This document shows positions 23,084-31,052 of a DNA stretch of 34,337 bases, piece after piece. Below the pieces are notes generated by a model, which saw nothing but the letters and a program-made list of their open reading frames with translations, was not told the DNA's origin and made no database searches. This DNA comes from Candidatus Aminicenantota bacterium (GTDB lineage Bacteria; Acidobacteriota; Aminicenantia; Aminicenantales; CALLJL01): positions 1 through 34,337 of the forward strand of contig JAOAFQ010000190.1 in the NCBI GenBank assembly GCA_026416195.1. The letters are read 5' to 3'. The stretch's first letter is position 1, and every line of letters begins with the position of its first letter. A program made the position numbers and the translations under genes.

Positions 23084-25639
23084 TTATTGTTCTTTAAAAA
23101 TGAACTTTTCTCTAACTAAATAAAAGCTTATACCTCTTAGGCCAAGATACTCCTCGAGAAAATCTCGAGGCTGAAAAGAAGGTGAAAACAGGGGAAGACG
23201 GATATAAAGTCGACCAAGGGAAGAATCAATCCATATTTTTTCTTTTGGACTTAGAAATTGGCTAAATTCTCTTATTTTTTCTTCAAGCCAAGCTAGACAG
23301 GCCTCTCGGCTTTTAATCTCACTTTTTAATTCATAAAACGATTCAACCACTTCAGGTAGAGAAAGATCTAAAAAATAATGGACAGCTTCAAGTCTTCTTA
23401 CCAAGGGAGGATAGCTAGCTGGAACTTCCTTTATATCCTTAAATTTTAAACCCAATGGAAGCAAAATATTTAATTTCTGAACCACTTCATTAACCTCAAT
23501 CGGTTCTAACAATTTCAATTCAAAACATTCTTCATAACCTTCAAGACCAAGAGCTATTGGGGGAGGAAAACTTAGCCGAATTTTAGGATGAAAGCCATGA
23601 GAATAAGCCACTGGGATCTTAGCTCTACGGAGAGCCCGTTCAATGACTCTAATCGTATCGAGATGAGAAATAAACCGAGCTAAGCCTTTTTTTTCATAAA
23701 AAACGATGTAGCGATAGAGCCTTTGCGAGCTTTTAGCTTTTTTAAGCCCTTTCTTTTTGACGACACTTAAAGTCGAAGGCATTTCTATTTTTTTGGGCTT
23801 AAATACGGCTGGGGCCTCACATCCTAAACAATTAGCACAGTTAAGCTCAAAACAAGAAGGAGTCGGTTTTCCCTGCCAAGCTTTTTGGAGTTCTTGCTTT
23901 AAATGGTCCTTTCTTAAGCCAGTCCAACAATGGTCCCAAGGAAGTTCAGCTTCCAGATCTATCGCTCCTAGATAATCTTCCATAGATATTTGCAATTCAT
24001 TGAAGGCGGCTTGCCATAGGGCAAAATTAAAGTTATCCCCCCAGCTTTCAAACCGAGCTCCTTGACGCCAAACTTTTTCTAAAACAGCAGCTAGACGGCG
24101 ATCACCGCGGGAAATGATAGCTTCAATTATCGACATCTCGATTTTGCGATCTTTGACTTTGATTAAGGGAAAACGCTTTAGTCTTGATTTTATTAAATTC
24201 AATTTTTCTCTTAGCTCTTCAGGAGAAGCCATAGCTAACCATTGAAAAGGAGTATGTGGCTTAGGAATAAAAGGAGAAAGACTGAGATTGATCCGCGGTG
24301 GGCGATGCCTTATTTTTCGGCCAATATTATAAATATCTTCTGTTAGAGCAATGAGACCCTCAATATCATCCATAGTTTCAGTTGGCAAACCAATCATGAA
24401 ATAAAGTTTTAATAATTGCCAACCATGGATAAAAGCCAATTCTGCTGCTTTAATAATCTCATCATTTTTAAGATTTTTGTTAATGACTTGACGAAGACGT
24501 TGAGTGCCAGCTTCTGGGACAAGAGTAAAACCAGTCTTTCTCACTTTAAGAATATTTTTAATCGCCTCTTTGGTCAAACCGGATGGCCTCAAAGAAGAAA
24601 GAGAAAGGGAAATTCGTTTATCTTCAAGCTCAGTCATTAAAGCTTCAATGATTTCATTAAAATAAGGATAATCGCCGACAGAAAGAGCGGTCAAAGAAAC
24701 GTCTTCGTAGCCAGTTTTATTAATACTTTCTAAAATTGTCTTGATGGATTTTTCAGGTGAGCGAGCCCTAAAAGGAAAATAAATCGCCGTAGCCTGGCAG
24801 AACCGACATTTTTGGGGACAACCCCGAGCAATTTCCATGGCCACCCGATCATGGATTATCTGAATATTAGGAACAACAATGGCAACAGGAAATTTGGCTC
24901 GATCAATCGGCATAATTACTCGTTTACGGATTATAGGCGGAACTTGATCTTTAGGTTTAACTATCATAAGCGGTGAACGACTCGTTGAAGTAACCTCATA
25001 AAAATGAGGAACATAAACTCCTTCAATTGAAGCCAGATGTTTTAAAAGAGAAAGGCGGTCAGCTCCTTGTTTTTTTAACTCTTGATAAGCTCTAATTACC
25101 TCTAAAAAGGCCTCTTCTCCATCTCCTAAAAGAAAGAGATCAAAAAAGGGAGCTACCGGTTCAGGGTTTAAAGCGCCAGGTCCTCCACCAATAACCAATG
25201 GGTCGCCATCCTTTCTTTGCTCAGCCTTGAGTGAAATTTGACCAAGATCTAAAATCGTCAAAATGTTGACGTAATTAAGTTCATACAGAAGAGAAATGCC
25301 AATAAAATCGAACTCCTTCAGAGGTAAACGGTTCTCAAGGGAAAAAAGAGGCCAACCTCTTTTTCTTAATTCCCTTTCCATATCTGGCCAAGGCGCAAAA
25401 ACTCTTTCCGCTAAGATATCAGGTTGAGAATTAAGCTGATCATAAAGAATTTTTTGCCCCAAATAGGACATCCCGATTTCATAGACATCCGGAAAAACGA
25501 GGGCAATTTTAACCTTAATTTCAGAAGGATTTTTTTGATAGCTATTCCATTCTCTTCCTAGATAACGACCAGGTTTTTGAACATGACGGAGAAGATCAAT
25601 CAAAGCTTTCTCTTCTAACCAAGGGAATTTTTCAAGCAT
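23084..25639 (-). CDS. TIGR03960-type radical SAM protein fused to a DUF2344 (TIGR03936) domain
   Basis: This 851-residue fusion has an N-terminal B12-binding-like Rossmann region (about 40-180; LVIGGGPGALNPEP, DLFLLGDGEEAF). A radical-SAM core follows with Cys274/278/281 in ARGCPQKCRFCQA. Then comes a Cys cluster, Cys596-x4-Cys601-x2-Cys604-x2-Cys607, which could hold an extra metal centre. The C-terminal DUF2344 domain is about 640-851 (RYIVFYEKKGLARFISHLD). The family often sits near ribonuclease E/G and rplU genes and its reaction is unknown. Here it is the last gene of the mre/rod operon and overlaps rodA by 8 bases. No rng or rplU is next to it. Domain calls are solid; RNA modification is only a family-level guess. 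Confidence 0.88.
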   Translation of the reverse strand: MLEKFPWLEEKALIDLLRHVQKPGRYLGREWNSYQKNPSEIKVKIALVFPDVYEIGMSYLGQKILYDQLNSQPDILAERVFAPWPDMERELRKRGWPLFSLENRLPLKEFDFIGISLLYELNYVNILTILDLGQISLKAEQRKDGDPLVIGGGPGALNPEPVAPFFDLFLLGDGEEAFLEVIRAYQELKKQGADRLSLLKHLASIEGVYVPHFYEVTSTSRSPLMIVKPKDQVPPIIRKRVIMPIDRAKFPVAIVVPNIQIIHDRVAMEIARGCPQKCRFCQATAIYFPFRARSPEKSIKTILESINKTGYEDVSLTALSVGDYPYFNEIIEALMTELEDKRISLSLSSLRPSGLTKEAIKNILKVRKTGFTLVPEAGTQRLRQVINKNLKNDEIIKAAELAFIHGWQLLKLYFMIGLPTETMDDIEGLIALTEDIYNIGRKIRHRPPRINLSLSPFIPKPHTPFQWLAMASPEELREKLNLIKSRLKRFPLIKVKDRKIEMSIIEAIISRGDRRLAAVLEKVWRQGARFESWGDNFNFALWQAAFNELQISMEDYLGAIDLEAELPWDHCWTGLRKDHLKQELQKAWQGKPTPSCFELNCANCLGCEAPAVFKPKKIEMPSTLSVVKKKGLKKAKSSQRLYRYIVFYEKKGLARFISHLDTIRVIERALRRAKIPVAYSHGFHPKIRLSFPPPIALGLEGYEECFELKLLEPIEVNEVVQKLNILLPLGLKFKDIKEVPASYPPLVRRLEAVHYFLDLSLPEVVESFYELKSEIKSREACLAWLEEKIREFSQFLSPKEKIWIDSSLGRLYIRLPLFSPSFQPRDFLEEYLGLRGISFYLVREKFIFKEQ

Positions 25640-26723
25640 AAGTAAATCGCCTCATCCTCACATTAATAGCTAAGCCAATAGCCAAATAATGAGCCAATAG
25701 AGATGAGCCCCCGTAACTAACAAAAGGTAATGGAATGCCAATAACAGGAAAGAAACCTATAACCATGGAAATATTTATAATAGCTTCAACGGCGATTAGC
25801 ATAGCGATCATAAAAATAAGATATTTACCGGCTCTATCTTTAGCCAATTCAATTGATTTCAAAAGACGCCAAATGAGCCAAGCAAAAAGCCCGATCACGG
25901 TCAGACTGCCTAAATAACCAGCTTCTTCAGCGATCACGGCCATAATAAAATCGGTGTGGCGAGCTGGGAGAAAGCGAAGCTGACTCTGAGTCCCCTTTTT
26001 AAAACCTTTGCCTATAAGACCACCTGACCCAATGGCAATTTTCGACTGAAGGAGATGATAACCAGCGCCTCTCTTATCTTGAGAAGGAGCTATAACGGTA
26101 ATCAATCTTTTTTTCTGATAATCTTTAAGATAAAAATGCCAGCTAGCCGTCCCAGCTATGACAGCTATAATTAACATCCAAGCAAGAGCTCGACGACTTA
26201 GCCCGGCCAAAAATAGAGCAGCTAGTAAAATTGGCAGAAAACAGGCTGCTGTTCCCAGATCGGGTTGCAGCATAACCAAAAATAAAGGGATGGCGGCAAG
26301 CCCACAACTACTAACAATAACTTGAAGGGTCAATTTCTCTTGTCTATATTCAGAAAAATAATAAGCCAGAAGGAGGATGAGAGAAAACTTAGCTAACTCA
26401 GCCGGTTGAAGACGAAAAGAAAAAAGATCAAGCCAGCCTCTAGTTCCAGCAATCCGGCGACTAAAGAAAAGAGTAATTAAGAGAAGAAAATTGGTTAAAA
26501 TAAAAAAAGGCAAGGAAAATAGTAAAAGGCGTCGATAATCAATAGAAATCACTATAATTAAAGCAATTAAGCTTACTAAGAGCCAAATAAGCTGTCTAGT
26601 AAAAAAATTACCTGGTAGATAATAAGATGCACTATAGATGAAGAGAAGCCCAATCAAGGAAAGAATTAAGACGGCCGCAAGGACGATGCCATCAATCTCT
26701 TTTAAGTGTTTTTGATTAATCAT
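25632..26723 (-). CDS. rodA: Rod-shape peptidoglycan glycosyltransferase RodA
   Basis: RodA is a SEDS-family polytopic membrane glycosyltransferase. It polymerises lipid II for sidewall growth together with PBP2. The 363-residue protein has about ten membrane segments. Family landmarks are IGLLFIYSASYY, RLQPAELAKFSLIL, MLQPDLGTAACFLP, the loop FLPARHTDFIMAVIAEEAG and PLPFVSYGGSSLL. I use the ATG at 26723 (MINQKHLKEIDGIV), which overlaps mrdA by 8 bases and fits family N-termini. An in-frame TTG at 26765 would add 14 residues and is preceded by AAAGAGAT, so the start is not certain. It is adjacent to its cognate PBP2, as expected. Confidence 0.94.
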   Translation of the reverse strand: MINQKHLKEIDGIVLAAVLILSLIGLLFIYSASYYLPGNFFTRQLIWLLVSLIALIIVISIDYRRLLLFSLPFFILTNFLLLITLFFSRRIAGTRGWLDLFSFRLQPAELAKFSLILLLAYYFSEYRQEKLTLQVIVSSCGLAAIPLFLVMLQPDLGTAACFLPILLAALFLAGLSRRALAWMLIIAVIAGTASWHFYLKDYQKKRLITVIAPSQDKRGAGYHLLQSKIAIGSGGLIGKGFKKGTQSQLRFLPARHTDFIMAVIAEEAGYLGSLTVIGLFAWLIWRLLKSIELAKDRAGKYLIFMIAMLIAVEAIINISMVIGFFPVIGIPLPFVSYGGSSLLAHYLAIGLAINVRMRRFTYA

Positions 26724-28527
26724 TGAGGTTTTTATTTTTATTAATTTTATTTTGATAAAAAGCAAATATCTCTTTAGCTAAAGGAGCGGCAGAAGCTCCG
26801 CCAAGTCCGCCGTATTCCACGATTACCGTAACGACGATTTTAGGATCATAACGAGGTGCAAAGCCAGTAAACCAGGAATGAGGTCGGATTATTTGTTGTT
26901 TTTTTTCAGCTTTTTCTCGACTTATAATTTGAGCTGAGCCCGTTTTACCACAAACATCAAAACCATCAACCATGGCTAAATGTCCAGTTCCGCCTTGATT
27001 GACCGAGAGCCACATCCCCTCAATGATCGTCTCGAAATAATCAGGTTTAAGGTTAATACTAGTTCGAGAATTATTTTGATCTTTCGACATCATATCTTTA
27101 TTTTTAACAAGATGAGGTTTGACAGGACGACCACGATTAGCAATTAAAGCCGTATAAACAGCAATTTGTAATGGGGTAACTTGAATCGGACCTTGACCAA
27201 TGGAAACAGAAATGGTTTCTCCCGGAAACCACTCCTGGCCTAAGATACGCTGTTTCCATCGAGGATCAGGCACTAAACCTTCTTTTTCGCCAGGTAAATC
27301 AATCCCTGTCAAAGAACCGAAACCAATTTGGCGGGCTGTTTGCGCTATGTTTTCAATTCCCAGTTGTCGGCCGATGTTATAGAAATAAATATTACAAGAA
27401 TTTTTGATAGCCTCAACTAAATTAATCCATCCATGTCCACCCCTTTGCCAGCAAGCGAATGTTCGCCCATAATAATTAGCTTCACCGGAACAAAAATGCA
27501 TAGTCTGAGAAGTTATTAGCCCTTTGTGCAGAGCACTTAAGGCCACGCTCAACTTGAAAATTGAACCAGGTGGATAAAGTCCTCTCACCGCTCTGTTTTC
27601 TAAAGGATTATCACCACGGTTATTAATCTCCATCCACTCTTTAAAGCTTAAACGAGAGACAAATCTATTAGGATCAAAGGAAGGAGAACTGTAAAGAACC
27701 AGAACTTCACCAGATTTAGGCTCTAAAGCTACGATCGCCCCTTCCCTTCCCTCAAGGAGCTCAGCGGCCTTTCTTTGAAGATCAAGATCAAGCGATAACT
27801 GCAAATCATGACCAGTTTTAGGCTCAATTCTTGAATATTCACCATGGCTTCGGCCGAGACTATCAACTATTTCCAATTTTTTCCCGTTTACTCCCTCAAG
27901 CCAATTCTCATATCTTCTCTCAAGGCCAGTTTTACCCACCAAATCGCCCATGGTTTTATTTTTAAATTCACCCGAATTAAGCTCCTCATAAGAAATTTCT
28001 TGAATATAACCGGTAACATGAGCGGTGATTTGGCCGAAGGGATAAAACCTTTTTGGTTCTCGGTCAATAAAAAGCTCAGGGAACTCCAATTGACGAGCTT
28101 CGATTCTGGCAATTTCTTCAAGGCTAAGATTATCTTTGATCACAATTGGAAAAAAAAATGGCTGGGAGGTAAATTTATTGATGCGTTCTTGGAGGCTGGT
28201 CAAATCCATTTTTAGTAGCTTAGCTATCATAGGTAGAGAATCTTTCCAACGAAGATTATTTTCCCGAATTAAACAGACTCTAAAAGCTACCGTGTTATCA
28301 GCGAGGATAAGTCCCTGGCGATCAAACATCCGTCCTCTAGGAGCAGGAATAATTATTTCTTTAAGTCGATTGGCTTCTGATAAAACCCAATACTTCCGAT
28401 GGTCAAGAATTTGAATTTTCCAATAGTTCAAAGCGAGAAGAAAAAATATAATTAAAATCAAAAAGAGAGCTATCTTAGCCCGATGATGAAGAAAACTGAA
28501 ATCTTCATAAATTTTCTCTCTAGCCAT
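26716..28527 (-). CDS. mrdA: Penicillin-binding protein 2 (elongation transpeptidase)
   Basis: PBP2 is a class B monofunctional transpeptidase of the elongasome, anchored in the inner membrane with its catalytic domain in the periplasm. One N-terminal membrane helix lies at about 17-34. The pedestal domain starts at PAPRGRMFDRQGLILADN. The catalytic motifs are Ser322-x-x-Lys325 (PGSIFKLS), SxN at Ser377-Cys-Asn379 (KNSCNIYFYN) and KTG at 528-530 (CGKTGSAQ). Length (603 residues) is normal. It begins 4 bases after the mreD stop and overlaps rodA, so the pair is likely translationally coupled. Identification is confident. Confidence 0.96.
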   Translation of the reverse strand: MAREKIYEDFSFLHHRAKIALFLILIIFFLLALNYWKIQILDHRKYWVLSEANRLKEIIIPAPRGRMFDRQGLILADNTVAFRVCLIRENNLRWKDSLPMIAKLLKMDLTSLQERINKFTSQPFFFPIVIKDNLSLEEIARIEARQLEFPELFIDREPKRFYPFGQITAHVTGYIQEISYEELNSGEFKNKTMGDLVGKTGLERRYENWLEGVNGKKLEIVDSLGRSHGEYSRIEPKTGHDLQLSLDLDLQRKAAELLEGREGAIVALEPKSGEVLVLYSSPSFDPNRFVSRLSFKEWMEINNRGDNPLENRAVRGLYPPGSIFKLSVALSALHKGLITSQTMHFCSGEANYYGRTFACWQRGGHGWINLVEAIKNSCNIYFYNIGRQLGIENIAQTARQIGFGSLTGIDLPGEKEGLVPDPRWKQRILGQEWFPGETISVSIGQGPIQVTPLQIAVYTALIANRGRPVKPHLVKNKDMMSKDQNNSRTSINLKPDYFETIIEGMWLSVNQGGTGHLAMVDGFDVCGKTGSAQIISREKAEKKQQIIRPHSWFTGFAPRYDPKIVVTVIVEYGGLGGASAAPLAKEIFAFYQNKINKNKNLND

Positions 28528-28531
28528 AGTT

Positions 28532-29011
28532 TCAATCGTTGTATTGGTTAATCAGACGAAATACGAAACCAGTTACTAAGGTAGTCGTCAAAGGTTGAAG
28601 CCAGAACCACCCCAAATGAAAGGGTGGATTAAACGAAAAGATTAAATTAGCCAGACTAGCCCAGAGCAAAAGTTCAAAGGCAGAGACAGCAAAAATAAAA
28701 AGAACTTGATTGATAAAAGAAGCCAAATTGAGTTTTCGATAGCCTAAGCCCACAATAAAACCTAAACTTGTCTTGGTTAAGCCAGCTAAACCGAAAACAT
28801 GAAGGGTCAATGAATCTTGAATTAACCCAGCCAGACTCCCACAAAAAGCACCAATCCCTTCGCCATGCCTAAGAGCCAATAAGATGACTGCTATTGATAA
28901 GAAATTAAAAGCATCGGCATAAAAGTGAGGCAACCCTCGCCAAAGCATCTGAAAGATAATGGCCGTTATAATTATCAGGGGGGAGAGAATCGATTTCCTT
29001 ACGCCGCTCAT
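28532..29011 (-). CDS. mreD: Rod shape-determining protein MreD
   Basis: MreD is a small polytopic inner-membrane protein of the elongasome that partners MreC. The 159-residue length, about five or six hydrophobic segments and GAFCGSLAGLIQDSLTLHVFG (the MreD G-x4-G-x2-D signature region) support the call, although MreD sequences are variable. Position clinches it: one base after the mreC stop and 4 bases before mrdA. Confidence 0.9.
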   Translation of the reverse strand: MSGVRKSILSPLIIITAIIFQMLWRGLPHFYADAFNFLSIAVILLALRHGEGIGAFCGSLAGLIQDSLTLHVFGLAGLTKTSLGFIVGLGYRKLNLASFINQVLFIFAVSAFELLLWASLANLIFSFNPPFHLGWFWLQPLTTTLVTGFVFRLINQYND

Positions 29012-29012
29012 C

Positions 29013-29846
29013 CTAGAACTTTTTTAAATCAAAATTAATTATCGCTACTTGTTTTAATTTGTTTAATTGGAAAAAAGGCTCAACTTCTATTTTCTTAAAT
29101 AAGGCATCTTTAATGGAAATTCCAACAACTCGTCCTACCTTGAGGCCGGCTGGATGGATGCCATCAAGACCTGAAGTTAAGACCTCTTCACCAATTGCCA
29201 CTTCAGGCGAAGTAATCAAGACATAATCGAGATATCCCCGGCCTCGTCCATCCCCACGAAAAACTCCAGAAACATTTTGATTAGCGGTTATAACTGCGAC
29301 TCCGCTAGTTTCATCAGTAATAAGCTGAACTCGGCAGGACCAAGGTAAAACTGGGTTAATTACCCGCCCAACAAGATTACCTTCTGGGTCCAGAACAGTC
29401 ATATCACCGCTAACTCCATGGAGGGAGCCTCGATTAATAATAATTGATTGAAAAATATTGCCAGCGTCGCTACCGATAACCGAAGCGATCAAGATCGAGT
29501 TACCTAGAGAACTTAATCTTTTCTTTATCTCAGCTTCTTTTTCAAGTTTTTCAATTATGTTCTTGAGGAGAATATTTTCTTGACGCAGTTGGACATTTTC
29601 AGCAGCTAATTTTTCATTTTGCGATTTAACTTGGATAAGAAAAAAATATTTTTCCCAGAAATTACTAATTTCATTCCAAAGCCAGTTAAGACCAGCTTGA
29701 AGGGGCGTGAAAATAGCTAGAAAAGTTTCTTTTAAAAGAGTCTTATCTTGACCTAGGGGAATCTGAATGGAGAGCAAAATAACATTGACTAAAAGCAAAA
29801 TTAGAAAGAAATAATAGTTTTTTCTTTCTTTTGAGGGAAGGGCCAT
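29013..29846 (-). CDS. mreC: Rod shape-determining protein MreC
   Basis: MreC is a bitopic membrane scaffold of the elongasome that activates PBP2 from the periplasm. The 277 residues comprise a membrane anchor (about 10-28), a coiled coil (about 73-112; QNEKLAAENVQLRQENILLK) and a beta-rich C-terminal half with ASVIGSDAGNIFQSIIINRG and GGRGYLDYV-like strands typical of the family. The ATG follows a GGGAGG by three bases. It starts 24 bases after mreB, and mreD follows after one base. Confidence 0.94.
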   Translation of the reverse strand: MALPSKERKNYYFFLILLLVNVILLSIQIPLGQDKTLLKETFLAIFTPLQAGLNWLWNEISNFWEKYFFLIQVKSQNEKLAAENVQLRQENILLKNIIEKLEKEAEIKKRLSSLGNSILIASVIGSDAGNIFQSIIINRGSLHGVSGDMTVLDPEGNLVGRVINPVLPWSCRVQLITDETSGVAVITANQNVSGVFRGDGRGRGYLDYVLITSPEVAIGEEVLTSGLDGIHPAGLKVGRVVGISIKDALFKKIEVEPFFQLNKLKQVAIINFDLKKF

Positions 29847-29870
29847 GGACCTCCCTGCTTGTAATGATGG

Positions 29871-30902
29871 TCAATTAACGGCAATTTTTTTGAGAAGATC
29901 AGGATCATCAAGGAGTTTGCCAGCTCCCAAGACAACAGTGGACATAGGATCTTCTGTAATAAAAACTGGAAGTTGCGTTTCTTCTCTAATTCTTTTATCA
30001 AAGTTCCTTAATAAGGCTCCTCCGCCAGTAAGAACAATTCCTCGATCAATGATATCTGCTGAAAGTTCGGGGGGAGTTCTTTCTAAAGCTACTCTGATCG
30101 CATTTATGATCGCCGCAACCACATCTTCTAAGGCCTCTCGAATCTCTTGGTCATCCACAACCACTGTTTTGGGGATCCCTTCTCTTAAATCCCGGCCTTT
30201 AATTTCCATGGTCAAAGGCTCGTCCAGGGGATAGGCTGAACCAATCTGAATTTTAACTATTTCTGCCGTTTTTTCACCAATTAGCAGGTTATATTTCTTT
30301 TTAATATACTGAATAATGTGTTCATCCATTTCATTGCCGCCAATCCGAATGGAGTGATTGAAAACAATTCCGTTAAGGGAAATTACCGCTATGTCCGTCG
30401 TTCCACCACCAATATCTACAACCATATTGCCTGTAGGTTCGGAAATGGGTAGATCCGCGCCCACAGCGGCTGACATAGGTTGCTCAATCAGATAAACTTC
30501 CGAAGCCTTCGCTTTTAAGGCCACATCTTTGACTGCTCTTCTTTCTACCTGAGTTATGCCCGTAGGAATACCAATAACAATTCTTGGCCGTATTAAAAAG
30601 GCTCGATTATTTGTCGCTTTGCGGATAAAATAATCGAGCATTTTTTCAGCAATTTCAAAGTCAGCAATCACCCCATCTCTAAGAGGTTTTATAGTGGCAA
30701 CATTGGTAGGGGTTTTACCCAGCATTTCCTTAGCTCTTGCACCAACAGCTTCAACTTTGCCTGTAATTTTATTAACCACCACAATTGAGGGTTCGTTCAC
30801 CACGATCCCTTTTCCCTTAACATAAACCAGGGTATTAGCTGTCCCAAGATCAATGGCAATATCACAAAAAAGGCTTGATTTTATCCATGTAATCAGACTC
30901 AT
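29871..30902 (-). CDS. mreB: Actin-like rod shape-determining protein MreB
   Basis: MreB is a bacterial actin that forms membrane-bound filaments directing elongasome movement. The 343-residue length is normal. Nucleotide-binding motifs include AIDLGTANTLVYVKGKG (phosphate 1), MVVDIGGGTTDIAVISLNG (phosphate 2) and IVLTGGGALL (adenosine). The ATG at 30902 (MSLITWIKSS) is used because GGAAAGGAAG lies just upstream of it. An in-frame TTG at 30917 would fall at the predicted transcript start, leaving no ribosome binding site. It is first in the six-gene minus-strand operon. Confidence 0.97.
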   Translation of the reverse strand: MSLITWIKSSLFCDIAIDLGTANTLVYVKGKGIVVNEPSIVVVNKITGKVEAVGARAKEMLGKTPTNVATIKPLRDGVIADFEIAEKMLDYFIRKATNNRAFLIRPRIVIGIPTGITQVERRAVKDVALKAKASEVYLIEQPMSAAVGADLPISEPTGNMVVDIGGGTTDIAVISLNGIVFNHSIRIGGNEMDEHIIQYIKKKYNLLIGEKTAEIVKIQIGSAYPLDEPLTMEIKGRDLREGIPKTVVVDDQEIREALEDVVAAIINAIRVALERTPPELSADIIDRGIVLTGGGALLRNFDKRIREETQLPVFITEDPMSTVVLGAGKLLDDPDLLKKIAVN

Positions 30903-30923
30903 TTTCTTCCTTTCCAAAAAAGT

Positions 30924-30951
30924 ATTTTATCTTATTTTAGGCCTAATGCAA
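30924..30951 (-). promoter_or_regulatory. Promoter of the mre/rod operon
   Basis: On the minus strand TTGCAT (30951-30946), a 16-base spacer and TAAAAT (30929-30924). The predicted start near 30917 gives a leader of about 15 bases that holds the mreB ribosome binding site. It is divergent from the OPT promoter about 45 bases away. Confidence 0.6.
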
Positions 30952-30994
30952 AGAAATTTAACCTTCTTTTTAAAATAAATTTGATCATTTTGTC

Positions 30995-31024
30995 TTGACT
31001 TGACTTCCCTAATTTGAATATACA
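30995..31024 (+). promoter_or_regulatory. Likely promoter of the OPT transporter gene
   Basis: TTGACT (30995-31000), an 18-base spacer and TATACA (31019-31024). A second, overlapping TTGACT (31000-31005) is directly repeated 5 bases later and would pair with TACATT at a 15-base spacing. The first arrangement fits better. AAAAGGAG follows about 8 bases before the ATG at 31053. Confidence 0.45.
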
Positions 31025-31052
31025 TTAGGCATCACCTAAAAGGAGTTAGACG

